Shown here: piece after piece, positions 47,984 to 61,200 of the stretch | Position numbering within the stretch: position 1 is the stretch's first letter | Layout: every line of letters begins with the position of its first letter | NCBI GenBank assembly: GCA_033063855.1 | Contig: CP093830.1 | Location: 17,546,854-17,610,853, forward strand | Source of the DNA: Smittia aterrima | Lineage: Eukaryota; Arthropoda; Insecta; Diptera; Chironomidae | Length of the DNA stretch: 64,000 nt | Direction of reading: 5' to 3' | The notes under the pieces: generated by a model | Databases searched by the model: none | The model's input: the letters and a program-made list of their open reading frames with translations, nothing else | What the model was told of the DNA's origin: nothing | Program-made: the position numbers and the translations under genes

Positions 47984-50523
47984 ATGTATCGACGGATTCT
48001 TATTGGAGTGATAATCTTGTCCCTGTCCACTGCTTCACAACAGCAACATATCAACATAAGCAATGACGAGTTCATTGACTTGGCTCCCCATGAAATCCAA
48101 AGGTAAATTTTCCTCCTTCAGCCATTGCCCGAGACCTTTGATCTAGATAAAGATTTTATTGCATTTTTTAGTTTTGACCAAATATTCGAGCCGGAACCGC
48201 TGCCGGAGTTGGGCATTTGCCAAGTGTACACCGGAAAGATTTGTGAGAAATATATGCGAAATCAAACGGTTTTCATATCACCAGAAACAACAATGGAGAT
48301 GCTCGAGATGAAGCTTCATCGAGCGTACGGAGTAATTAAGGAGAGCAAGGATATGAATGCAATTTGCTCAAACTTTGCTGTGCCAAGTTTATGCATCACC
48401 GTCCTCCCGATCTGTCGAACTCCCGAGGAGACAAATCACTACTTCTTCCTGAACAAGAATAAAGCGAAGCCGGTCGACAAGTTTATCACGAAAAAGGCAA
48501 AAAAATCGAATCAGAAAAAGATTAAATCAAAAATTGTTTCGACTACGAAAGCGCCCACACCCTTCACCACACACATCCCACCTACAAGCAAGGCTGAACA
48601 TAAAGAAATTGAATTCTCAGGACATTCAAACTCATATTATGAAGAACCTGATAACTATCATTTTGCGACTGAACATCCACAGAATCATCTTCGAAAGCGA
48701 AGGAATATCGACATTGACTTTCTCAGTATTAAAAACGCTTATCCACCAACGAAACATTCCGAGAACTTAAGAAGAATCTGTCGATCAGACTGCGAACTCT
48801 TAGAGAATGAAATTTGCCAAAAGGAATACGCTATCGCTAAGAGACATCCAACAATCGGTCAAATTCTTCCTTTAGAAGACTGCAATGAAGTTCCCGACGA
48901 CGACGATTGTCTCAAGATGGGAATCAACATTGACATCTCACCAAGCGAATCTTGCTATTGGGACAATGGTAATCAATATCGAGGCATCACTGATCGCTCA
49001 ATTAATGGCAAATCATGCTTGAAATGGTCGAAGGTTCTGCGTGAAATCACGCACATCGAACTGGCCAACAACAATTACTGCAGGAACCCCGACGGATCTC
49101 AAACGAAACCTTGGTGTTATGTTGATAAACAGAAGACTGTTGAACTCTGTGACATTCCGAAATGCTCAGACAAAATGTGGCTCATCATCATTTGTGCCCT
49201 AATCTTCTTTCTATTCATCACAATGTTCATCACGTTGCTCGTTTGTTGCAAGAAAATGAGGCGCCAAAGTGTCTCGAATATTCAGAACGTAAGTTTCTGC
49301 TCGCTCATTTATTTAACTCAATTGTGAAACATTTTATTCATTCAGATCACGGTTCCGAATGTGGACAAAAACATTTACGGAAACTCGAGACACAGCTCGC
49401 CCATTGAGATGACTTCACTTCTGGCAACGAACGGAATGACCAACTTCCAACAATCGACAAACTCAAGAGGAAATTCAATCATGAAAATTCCACAGTACGG
49501 ACTTCAAGATGTGAAGTTTGTTGAGGAACTTGGCGAAGGAGCTTTTGGAAAAGTTTACAAAGGCGAACTCGTCTTGAAGAGCGGAGAGAAAACATTTGTT
49601 GCTGTCAAAGCTTTGAAAGAAAATGCTTCGCCAAAGACTCAACAAGATTTCCGTCGGGAAATTGAGCTGATCTCGGATCTAAAGCACAGCAACATCGTTT
49701 GCATACTTGGCGTTGTTCTCAAGGAAGAACCGTTGTGCATGCTCTTTGAGTACATGTCGCATGGAGATCTCCACGAATATTTAATTTCCAACTCACCCAA
49801 TGAAGGAAAATATTTAAGTCAGCAACAGTTCTTATTCATCTCACTTCAAATCGCCGAAGGAATGGAATATCTCTCAAATCATCATTACGTTCATCGTGAC
49901 TTGGCTGCACGAAATTGTTTGGTTGGCGAAGAGTTGATTGTGAAAATCTCTGATTTTGGATTATCGCGAGATATTTACAGCAGCGATTATTATCGTGTTC
50001 AGTCGAAATCTCTTCTGCCAGTTCGTTGGATGCCGAGTGAAGCAATTTTGTATGGAAAGTTCACAACTGAATCAGATGTTTGGAGCTACGGTGAGTTTCT
50101 TAATGAAAAACTTGAGAATTTACTAAATTTTAATCTTCCAGGAGTTGTTTTGTGGGAGATCTACTCTTACGGCATTCAACCATACTTCGGCTATAGCAAC
50201 CAAGAAGTCATCAACATGGTTCGAGCTAGACAACTCCTCGCGTGTCCTGAAGCTTGTCCAAGTGCATGCTACTCATTAATGGTCGAGTGCTGGCATGAGC
50301 AGAGTGTTCGAAGACCGAACTTTGCTGAGATTGTTCATCGATTGCGAGTTTGGCATCAATCGCAGAAGAGACGTAAGTTATTGTGATCGTGTTAAAGTTT
50401 TTATTTTATCATAAATCAGAAATTTGTTTCACGACAGGCGACCAAATGGAAATCAACACGGGCAGTATGAATCGAACTGCTTCAACCACCGGATCAACAA
50501 TCAGTGTTCGTTCCTTCAAATAA
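47984..50523 (+). CDS. Ror: Ror receptor tyrosine kinase (Frizzled-Kringle-TK)
   Basis: Exons 47984-48102, 48172-49288, 49346-50090, 50142-50372, 50438-50523; 765 residues. Ror receptors bind Wnt ligands through the Frizzled domain, mainly in the nervous system. Order: signal peptide (residues 1-~20), Frizzled Cys-rich domain from C56 (GICQVYTGKIC, FAVPSLCITVLPIC), a charged linker, CRSDCE, Kringle about 289-371 (NYCRNPDG, KPWCYV), one membrane segment 376-398, then kinase from about 467. The kinase has GEGAFG, VAVK K500, HRDLAARN D597, DFG at 615 and the Ror/Trk-like activation loop IYSSDYY. No Ig domain, as in fly Ror. The fly paralog Nrk shares this layout; RVQSKSLLP after YY favours Ror. 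HRD and DFG are both intact, unlike human ROR1. Confidence 0.88.
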
Positions 50524-51171
50524 AATTGAAGACTTTGATGTGAAAAGAAATTTCTGTTCAGAAGCTTTAGATCTCGAAAGCTTAAAGCTCTCTCAGTTGA
50601 AATCTTTCTCTTTTGATATTATTTAGCGAATCAGACACAACTTAGCTCTAGCTTTTGCAACCTTAAGTATTCTTTGATCTCACTCTGACTTGCAGGATTT
50701 GCAAAACGAAATAATTTGTAGGTCGTCCTAGTGATTATTTGGACTTAAGCGCCGCTAATTTACAAATAAGAAAGTTTCTCATTTGTTTCGTGCCATAAAT
50801 AATTCGAAGCGATTTTTTTAAAACCAAAGATTATTACTCTCATCAAAATACTCGCTTTGTGGTTTTGATTTTTCAAAATTAGAACTTAAGACTAATGATA
50901 TATCTGAACCTTTATAATTGATGTGGATTGAATTTTCTTTACACGTGGGATTGTCCTTTGATGATCCAACCAAACTTAACCAAAACTATTGCATTTTTAT
51001 ACTAAACCGTAAATGTAAAGAAAGTTTTACCGAAATATGAATAAAAAAAAAGTTTTTTTGATGAACCATTGACTTTTATTACTTCCTCATTAGGAATTTG
51101 TTCCGTCATCAATCGATTGGATCGACAGACAAATTATTTCACATTTAGTCGAGTTTTGAGAAACTTTCAGG
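50524..51171 (+). other. Ror 3' UTR and short spacer
   Basis: About 650 nt without a gene. AATAAA at 51040-51045 would end the Ror transcript, leaving only ~125 nt before the next start codon for a promoter. Confidence 0.6.
51040..51045 (+). terminator. Ror poly(A) signal
   Basis: AATAAA followed by an A-run and a T-rich stretch, about 520 nt after the Ror stop. Confidence 0.6.
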
Positions 51172-53185
51172 ATGAACGTGCTTCTCGGAGCTTTCGTGTT
51201 TTCAAATCTCTTTGAAAATATTTTCAGTGAGATTCCTTTGATTGAGGAAGTGAAATGTGGAAAACTTCAAAGAAAATTTCTCTTTGAGTTGTTCAAGGTT
51301 TGAATGGAAGAAAGTGAAAGCATTTGAAATATTTTAGATCTCATTCATTTCAGGAAAAGAAAACAATTTTCTCGATATCAAACGAGTTTCAATCAAATTC
51401 CGATTGCTTTAGTGATCTTCCTGTGATTTACCTTCAAAATTTAAGGTAAACTTTGATTTGATTTCGATTTTATTCTAATCTTTCAATTTTTTTATTTAAA
51501 GTTCCATTCCTAGTGAGAGAGATGCTTCTAAAAGTATTATGATTGACTTCGACTTGACAACAGGAATAATTTTCTCAGGAAACTCGGAAATATTGATAAA
51601 AGAATTCTTTCCAAGACTTTCAAACTTTAATCCTAAAATGAGAGCTTTTGTGCTTTTATCTGAAAGCTCTTCAAATGAACTTGCGAGAAAAGTTCTTTCG
51701 TTGTCTTGGCAAAAGATGAAACTTCATGAAATCTTCCTAGGATTCTCCGAAGATTTTTTTAAAAGCTACGAATCGATCAACGTTTACTCATTCAATGCTT
51801 TTGAAAGTTCAGAACAAAATCAATTAGTGAAAATAAGCAAATTAGAAGAATTGGAAAGTTTTAAAAGAAATCGCTACAAAAATCTTCTTGGACATAGTTT
51901 GAGAGTTGTTTTGTTCCCATTTATGATGGTGAGCGCTGGCGAGAGATATTCAAACGGAAGCTTCAAAATTGAAACTCTAAAATTTCAAGATGCGGAGATT
52001 CTGAGAATTTTATCGAAAGCAGCAAACTTCACAATCGAATTTGTTTCGTCCCAGGATGGAGTCAATCACGGATATCAAACAAGTAACTTCACATTCACTG
52101 GATCGCTTGGAATGGTCGAATACGAGAAAGCAGATTTCGCAGCTAATTCGAGACTTCTCGCTGAATACAAAACGTCAAACACTCTTTGCTTATTTCCAAC
52201 GACTTCTGTTAAATTAAAATTCGCTGTTCCTTTAAAGCATTGGCAAGAGGTCAACATTCTTTCAAGTTTATACAACTTCCTTGATGATTCGTTAAAGATT
52301 TCAATTCTTCTCATGTTCCTAATTCTCCCGATTTTAATTGTAGCTCTTGAGCATTTCAACAACAGAAAAAGTATTTCATTCGAGTCTGTAACTAGAAACT
52401 ATCTCATTCATTATTCAATAATGACTTTCGTATCAGTTCAATTACCTCAATATTGGCCTTCGCGTTATATCACAGGAGCTGTAGTGATTGTGTGGCTAAT
52501 CATCGGTAACACATACGCCGGAAAAATGATTGAGTTCCTGAATACAAATTTCGGATTGAAACAAATCTCGAGCATTGAAGAAATGACAAGGACAAGTTTG
52601 GAAATAAAAGTTCCTTATCCGATGGCAATTTTATTTGAAGGAAATTTTGAAAATGCAACAGACTCTCATTTGTTCATAAATAAAGCTGTGAAGAAAGCTC
52701 GAGAACTCGAAAGAATCGGAGATCGCTACGCGTTTGTTGATGTCGAAAACACGGGCGAGATGGTTCAATCTCGGAAGTATGCGTTTCTCTTTCTCGATCA
52801 TCTTATTGAATTCTTTGAAAAAACATTTTACGATCCTGATGGCAACAATTACTTGACACACATTGACGAGACTCCTTACCAATATTATTACGCGACCTCA
52901 GTTCCTAAAACTTCGCCGTTCGTTCAACGATTCAATGAACTTTTAATGCGAATCTTAGAAGCTGGAATTGCTGAATATCAAATGAGTTTAGCAATCGGAG
53001 AAACTGATTTGATTAACATCAGAAGACTCAAAACTGGAAAATTACAATTAAATGAGTTAAAACCAATTTCTTTAAATCAATTCAAATCAATTTTCTATTT
53101 TTATTTCTACTCTTTGTGCTTTTGTCTCTTTGTCTTCTTCATTGAGTTTGTCTTTGATTTATTTAATCAATCAAGAAATAATTGA
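51172..53185 (+). CDS. Divergent ionotropic receptor (IR family)
   Basis: Exons 51172-51297, 51354-51445, 51502-53185; 633 residues. IRs are insect chemosensory relatives of ionotropic glutamate receptors. A signal peptide (MNVLLGAFVFSNLFENIFS) is followed by a short amino-terminal region and a ligand-binding S1 half from about residue 202 (GHSLRVVLFPFMM). Membrane segment M1 is about 336-355 (LKISILLMFLILPILIVAL), a pore-like loop about 375-390, M2 about 396-413 (AVVIVWLIIGNTYAGKMIEFL), then S2, and M3 near 601-625 (FYFYFYSLCFCLFVFFIEF). The canonical iGluR SYTANLAAF motif in M2-M3 is not conserved, typical of divergent antennal or gustatory IRs, so subfamily and ligand cannot be given. The C-terminus after M3 is only about ten residues. 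Confidence 0.78.
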
Positions 53186-53190
53186 ATAAA
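53185..53190 (+). terminator. Poly(A) signal overlapping the ionotropic receptor stop codon
   Basis: The A of the TGA stop (53183-53185) is the first base of AATAAA, implying a 3' UTR of only about 10-30 nt if this hexamer is used. Confidence 0.45.
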
Positions 53191-55277
53191 AAAGCTTTTA
53201 ACAAAAGTCTATCAATGATTTCCCCTCGATCACCGGTGAACGCGAACGAGAGAAAATGAAAATATCGCGATTTGTAAACAAACAAACTTTTGCGGCTTTT
53301 TTTGTTCGGATGTGGATGTGCGAGACGCGACATATGATTCAACCACAAACATCGACATTTGTTAATTATTTCTACACACCAACTAAAACGAAACTTACAC
53401 AGTTCTAGTTTGCTTCAAATATTTTTTTCAGTTATCAGTTGGGATCAGTTATCATCGAGTGCTCGGCGTGAACGGTTGAAATCTTGCAACGGTCGCGTGT
53501 CATAAGTCGTCAAGATTTTCTTGTGGGAGGAAGAAAATATTTTAGTTAGTTTTGAAAAAGTTGAATTGAAGCGCTTTTCGGCAGATCGCGTGGATTACCC
53601 GCTGAATCATTTAACTCAAGCTAACTTTCTGTGCTTGACACGAAAGTTTAAGTTGTTTCATAACTTTTTGAAGGACTGTCAATGATATCCGAGCTTTTCT
53701 AGTTGGAACTCCCTCGATCATTAGTCGAAGTGAATCAGTTCTGAAATTACATAATAAATTTCACACTTTATGAACAATTGACGAGAATGTAAAACATTTA
53801 CTGCTGTAATTAGCTGAGGTGAAGGAAAAAAAAGTTATCGCGACAATGTTTGACGATCGTTCGTATCAATAAATCATCGTAAATCAAATTTCTATCTGAT
53901 TTAAAGCTTTCGAAAAGGTTTTCTTCACTTTCGTCCACGAAAATCTTCGTCTCTGTGCTATCTGACATTTCTTCGCTTCAATTGAATTAAATTGAGTCGC
54001 TAGTGAGAAAATGAGATGACCGCAAAGTCAGTGGCGGCGCAAACTAATGAGCACAATCTCGATATTGACATTTTCGTGTTATCTACGTGAGGGGAAAAGT
54101 TATTAAAAAAGCAAATTAAGAATATTTAATCAGTCGACGTCACTGAGTGAGATAACGAAGACGATTTTTCAATTGAGATTACGCTTTAAATCTTTTTATT
54201 GCATAAAGACTTTTACTCTCGAACTGACAAAAGCCAGTACATCTTTGAGCTTTCGTCGAGTCAGACACTTCGCAGTGTACTAAGAAGTTATGAGATTTTT
54301 CCCGATTAGAAAAGGTTTGTCAAGGTTGATCGAAAGAGTTAAACCACTTAGCTACCACTTGAAGAAAAGCGGCGAAAAACTGTTCTGTTTGCTTCCAATA
54401 TCGTTCGTCGCGATTACGTATATTTAAGTTTAATTAGCGGTGTTTGAACGCGAGGAAGATGCTAACTTATTATTATTGCAGTGCTCCACTAAAGACTTGC
54501 GCCTTCAAGATTCATTCGCAAGATAAAAGTTCCAATTAAAACACAAGTGCGACTTATGATCGTGTCAGAAAGGTTTTAACCTCTTGGACCTTAAATTACT
54601 GTTGTCTACTGAAAAACATGAAAAAGTGAATTAAATAATTTGATGATTGAGTGATCCTTAAAAAAATATTTTCTTGTGTTCTCTTATTCGATAGACAACA
54701 GTTCAATATTTTCGCTGATTTTATCGGCAGACCTGAAGTGGAGTAGCTTCTATTTCAAGCAGTGACAGATATGTACCCTCAAATATGTCATAATTCATTC
54801 ACATTGCTTATCTTATCAGTCGATTTTGTTGTTAAGTTGAGCAATCTTCGGGGAAATGTTCGATTTCGTTTGCGGATATCGCTCGACATAATAAGCAAGA
54901 ACTGCGTCTGCTCGTCGTCTGAAAAGCGCTTCAATTCACTCACGTCGCTGCATGGCGCTATAAATTACAAGCCTCCGCTCCTCGTGAAGATGATTTAAGT
55001 TTATTAAATGAAATTGTTGCTCAACGTCACGACAATCAACGTCCGTCTTGGCTTTTATTCATGAGAAATTTGTTTTTATTAGAATATATGCAAGCAATTT
55101 GATTTCTGTTCATTCACCTTGACTTTGAGCTGCGGCTAATCATGACGAATTATCAAGTTGAGTGAAAATGTTTACAAACGCGAATTGACGATCAAGAAAT
55201 AGAAGAAAACATCGTAACTAGTGTCATAAGAAGAACTGGATTGAGCCAACTGTGAATTGAGTGGACGAAAAGAAAAA
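53191..55277. other. Intergenic region upstream of axotactin
   Basis: About 2.1 kb, AT-rich, with no supportable gene; the open frame at 54762-54998 has no similarity I recognise and no splice context. Presumably holds the axotactin promoter and 5' UTR. Confidence 0.55.
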
Positions 55278-58200
55278 ATGTTGTTAAAAGTGTTTTGCGT
55301 AATTTTATTAACAAGTCTGAAGAGTATTTGTGGGACAAACTCGGAACAAAACAGACAAATTGTTTATGAAAAATGCAGAGGACCAGGTGAGTGCTTTCAA
55401 AAGTTTAAAGTAAAGTCGAGAAATAATTTAAATTTCAAACTAAAAGGTGAACCAGGTCCTTGTAAAAGTTTCCTTTACAAATGGCGATTCGAAGTGACAA
55501 CTCAAGAATGCATAACTTTCATTTGGGGAGGATGTCAAGGAAATATTCAAAACAGATTCGATTCCGAAGTCGAATGTCTCGCTCATTGCATCGGCGGAAA
55601 TAGTAAAACAAAGAATTCTCTTTGATGACATACAAAGTTTCATTGCAATTTTTCTCGTAGACACGATGCCTCCACATCTGACATCGACACCTATGCCACA
55701 AAATGTTAGCTTACCCAACGAAACAAATATCGGTCAGAAAGTCTCAGACGAGTCACAAGGAGATGAACTTGTTTTTAAGGAGACAGAAAAAGAGAAGCCC
55801 GAGAAGGAATTCATGTTCGCACAAAACAACACTTTCATTCAAATCGATGGTGACACAATCAAGACTTTCCAGCTTCGACTATGTCGTGAAATCAGCTTCC
55901 AATTCCGAACAAGACTTCCCCATGGTCTCTTAGTCTACCACAACGTGAAAAACCCAGACGGAATTGAACTTGATCCGTACGCACTTTATGTTATCGTTGA
56001 GAAAGGCCAACTCAAAGTCGTTCACGTGTTTGGTAAACACTCGACATCGGTAAACAATCTTAAATCGATTTTGAATTTGAAATTAAGTAAATAATCGGCA
56101 GGTAATCGTCGGCGAAGGATTAAATCGTGATAAATGGCATAGCGTTGTTGTGAGAATTGATGTTCATGGCGCGAGATTAATCGCGAGAGTGGATAACAGT
56201 CAAGAAGAAGTTTATCTTAAAGGTTTGAATCATGACACGAATTATGGAGTCTCAACGAATTTACCTTCGGTTGTCTTGGTTGGTGGTAAGTTTATCGAAT
56301 TATTTCTTATCAAAACAATTAAATATTCTTTTGGTTTAAGGTCTAAGTTCAGAGGAGAAGCTTCACGGAGTTAAATACATTATTGAATCGTTTGTTGGTT
56401 GCATTAGAAACATCGTTCTCAAAAGTGGAAAAGCGGCGTCTGACCTTCTTCCAATTAACCCTCTCGTCGCATCTAAACACGAGAATGTCGTTGAGGGTTG
56501 TCACAACAAATGTAATTCTCGAGATAATTTATGTTTTGTTGGCTCGCGATGTGTGAATCACTTTTCAACGCTTTCCTGCGATTGCTTTGGAACGAAGTAC
56601 GAGGGTGAACAATGTGACATTTACTGTAAGACTTAAAATTTACAGAAAAGTTTTATTTGTAACTAAAACATTTCTCAAATTTCAGCCGCAACAATTCTCA
56701 CGCTTCGTGGATCAAGTTACGTCTCTTACCGAATCTACGATTGGAAAGATCGAACGCATAGTTCCGTAACACGAATCAGTTTACTCTTCAAAACTTGGTA
56801 CGACGATTCTGTTTTGTTCTATGCAAGTGGAGAAACAATCAAAGCTCAATACATCGCAGCGTCGATTAAGAATAATGCAACGTACATCGAAATGGATTTT
56901 GGTGATGGACCGTTTAACTGCACGCTTGGCAATGACTTGGTTAGTCATTATTGGCATAATCTAACAATTTTCCACGATCACAAAACTGTCAAAGTTATTC
57001 TCGACGATCAAATGAAAGTTTTCGAGGGAACGAAGAATTTATTGTTTGACCCTGAAATTTACTTTGGAGGTGGACCAGACTTGAACAAGAAGAAAGGCTT
57101 GGCTTCAAATAATAACTTTGTGGGATCGTTGAAATATGTTTTCTACAGCGACATTTCCATTCTTTACGAACTCAAGAAGAAGAATCCGAAAGTTCATTAT
57201 ATTGGAGTGTTAAGTCCTGAGTTTGTTGAGACCGACGTCGATGTGATTCCAATCACTTATCCTTTCGCTACTTCTCACATCTGGTGGCCAATCAAGGAGA
57301 CTAAAGAGTTGAATGTTAAGTTTGACTTTAAGAGCAGTCGACAAACAGCAATCTTAGCTTACAGTGAAGTGCAAACAAAGGAAGGCGCTGGCTATTGGGA
57401 AATTCGTTTGTCGACAGATAAAATTAGTTTCGATTTGGTGACAGACAACAACGTCACCATTCCAACTTCAATTAAGATTGATAATCCAACGCAATGGCAT
57501 GTGGTCGAGGTTTCTTACTCAAATGATACGATCACCTTCACAGTCGATTATCGCAATCGAGTCTCGCAAATGTACGGACTTTCATTCAACGTCGGAAATA
57601 AAATCATCATTGGAAGTAGCTTGAGAGCATCGGGTGCTGGCCTCGTTGGATGTATGCGTGACTTGAGAATTAACGGAATGGACATCGAGCCACGTTTTGT
57701 AGTGAAAACTGAGAGAGTCGTTGGTGAGATTGCTTTAGATAATTGTCAGTTTGTTGATCCATGTCGGAGACCAAATACTTGCGAACATAACGGAAAATGC
57801 ATTGTCAAGAATGATCGAGTGACGTGCGATTGCAAAGGAACCGGATACATTGGAAAGAATTGTCATTTCACGAAATATCGAAAGACTTGCGAAGAACTCG
57901 CTTTGCTTGGTTACACAAAATCTGACGTTTACCTGATTGACATCGATGGAAATGGAATCTTCCCGCCAGCTCATGTCAAATGTGACTTCCAAAGTGTCGA
58001 AGATAACACAAAGACAATCACAATCGTTGAACATAATTTACCTTCTCAAGTTGATGTTCGTTCAGCATCGTTAGAAGATTTCAGCTTTGACATCACGTAC
58101 CGCGAGTTTTCAGCTGAAATGCTTCAAGAGCTGATCTCTCATTCACTTTATTGCACTCAACATCTCAAATATGATTGCATGAAAGCGCCGCTTGACTTAA

Positions 58201-61200
58201 ACAGCGCAACTTGGTTTAAGTCATCGCACAAAAATAATTTGACGATCATCGACTTCATTGGAAACAGTAAACGGTTAGTTTTCCGACTCATCTTGAGAAA
58301 TAAAACTAATTTGATTCTTTGCAGTGGAAGCTGCCCATGCGCTCAGGAGAAAACTTGTGAAGATCCGAATCAGACTTGCAATTGTGATAAGATTGACACG
58401 AAATGGTCATCAGATGAAGGAGATTTCATGGAACCAAATTCTCTTGGCATCATGAACATGTATTTCCTTCAACAGAAGAATCTCGATGAAGAATCGCAAG
58501 GACGAATCACTTTGGGACCTTTGGAATGTGTTGAAACAAGTGAGAACATTTTGACGAAGCTTTGAAAGCTTAAATTGATTAATTTCGTTTTCAGATACTC
58601 AAAAGTACGTTGTCACCTTCACAACTTCTCAATCTTACATCGAAGTTCCTGGATGGCGAAAAGGTGACATTGCATTCTCGTTCAGAACAACTGGGGAAAA
58701 AGCGATTCTTCTCTTCCAACCCCCAATCCGTCCAAACTTTCCTTCGTTCTTAGTTGCACTCACTGGCGACTATCAATTGACATTCGCTTTCACTTTGAAC
58801 ACTGGAACTTCAAGAGAAATGGTCATCAATTCGAATCGTAAACTTAACGGAGGAGAATGGCATAAGATTTGGATCGATTACAACGATTATCACGTTCGAT
58901 TTATGATCAACACAGATTATCAAATGGTTGACCTTTTGGCTGAAGAAGAGTTCGGTCCATTCGAAGGTTCAATGTAAGTTTAGTTAACTCAACTTTTCAT
59001 TAGCTAATTTTAAATTTGAAGGTTCATCGGTGGAGCAACTGCAGATTTGCTGAAGAAAGCTTCAGTCAAACAAGGTTTGATTGGATGTTTCAGAGGTCTC
59101 GTCGTCAATGGAGAAATTCTCGACATCTACAGTTACATGTCCGTCCATTTATCGGAGATTATCAAAGACTGCAAGCCAAGTTGCGTTCCAAATCCGTGCA
59201 AGAACGGAGGACAATGCAAAGAACTCTGGTCGAACTTCCAATGCGTTTGCAAGAATCCTTGGGCACATGTTGGAGACTTTTGTGAAACGAGTAAGAAGAT
59301 TATTTGAAAATCATTCAAAATTCAATTAATTTTGTTTGTTTTTAGATTACAACGAGAAAGCTTTGACATTCACAAATCGAGTTTCTTACTTCAAAAAGAT
59401 TTTTGTTAACGACTCTGAAGGTTCTTCCATTCTTCGTGGAATTTTAAGAGAAAATTTGTTGATCAATATTCGAACTTATGACGATCACTCGTTGGTGCTC
59501 TACGCTCACGATAATTTTAACAATTTCATTCATCTCTACCTCACGAATGCAAACGAAGTTGTCTATATGTACAACTACGGAAATGAAATTGTTAACTTAA
59601 CAGTCAGCAACAAAGATCTGAACAGCGGCAAGAGCATTCAAATTGCTGTGATCAGAAATGAACATTCAACGATTCTCAATGTGAATGAGTTCAACGCAAC
59701 GCTTGACAAAGGAGTTTTGTTGCTCGAGGAATATTCGAATAAACCATGGAGCAATCCAGAAGTTGAAGTCTTATCACCTCATCGACCGCCAGCTCCAACC
59801 GTCGCTTACTTCCAAATAAATCTCGCGGGCTACGATCTCTCGAATTTGCTTCGAATCAACAATAATGTTCTCGATGGTTTGGTTGGTTGCGTTCGAGGCT
59901 TGAAGATTGGTAATAATCTCATCGATTTACCGGAAATATCGAAAAGCAATGAAGCTCACGAGTCTGATGGAGTTCTAGCTGATTGTCAAATGTATTGCGA
60001 TGCTGAGCCATGCAAAAACGGAGGAATTTGCACTGAGAACTTTGCGAAAAAGGAGAACAGCACAGTTTTGTGTAACTGCGAACACACGAGCTTCCTTGGC
60101 GATTCATGTATGGAAGAGACTGGCGCTGAGTTCTCTGGCGAGTCAGGTCTTCAACGAAAATATGCATTGACCGGTAAAGTTGATCATCTTAAACTTCAAC
60201 TAGCGTTTTCAAGCGGTGACTTGCGTCGAGCCAATCGAATTATGCTTTTGCTTCAAACTGATGAGTCAACTTATTCTTTGATCCTTGGAGTCGATGCTGA
60301 TGGATATTTATTCTTCGAAGAGGATCGCAATGGAAATGTTTACTCAGCGACAATTCAACGCGAGTTCTTAAACAACGCAAGACATTCCGTTTATTATAAA
60401 AGGTAAAAAATATTTTCTTAAAGAAATTTAAATTAAGTTTTAATTTTCAGAAACTTTGACGACGCAATTCTTCTGATTGATCGAGCTGAAGTTAATTTAA
60501 CTCAACAAGTTCAGAAGAACATCACACAACCAATGGCCGACTCATCCAATAAAGTTCACATCGGAGGCATCAACTCAACTGATTCTCGTTACGCAATTTA
60601 CAAAAGCTACAGCGGATGCTTATCAAGTGAGAAGAACTTTGGATTTTGATCTTTTTTTAAACTTCGTTTCTTTTAAGACATTTTCCTTGAAGTCAACAAT
60701 CAATCGATGAAGCCACTCGACGAGTACATGCTCTTCACGAAAACTGATATCGAAAACATTCTCGTTCTCAACCCAACTGGAGTTCGCTCGGCTCAGTGTA
60801 ACGCACACTTTGAATTAAGTCAGAAACTAATCGACGAACCTCTGCTCAATATAAGTTTGGGAACTGATAAGAATTGGGTTGAAGACAGTCCCGCTCGAAA
60901 TCCTTACAAATCACTTTATGTCGATAACGACGAGAAGGAAGAACAAACACAATTCGTCTTCATAGTTTTAATTTCACTCTTCATCATTATAATTATTTGT
61001 TGCGTCATCGAAGTTTATAGAACTGATCGACAACACAAGAAACGACTCGAGCGTGAAACTGATGAGAGCATCATCTGGTCAAAGGAACAAGCAACAAAAA
61101 TGCATGAGTCGCCTGGTTCGAGGAAAGTTTCGTACAAACCTGTTGCATTTGAAGATCCAGACATGAAACCTGGAAAATCTAATGAACCTTTGGTTGGAAT

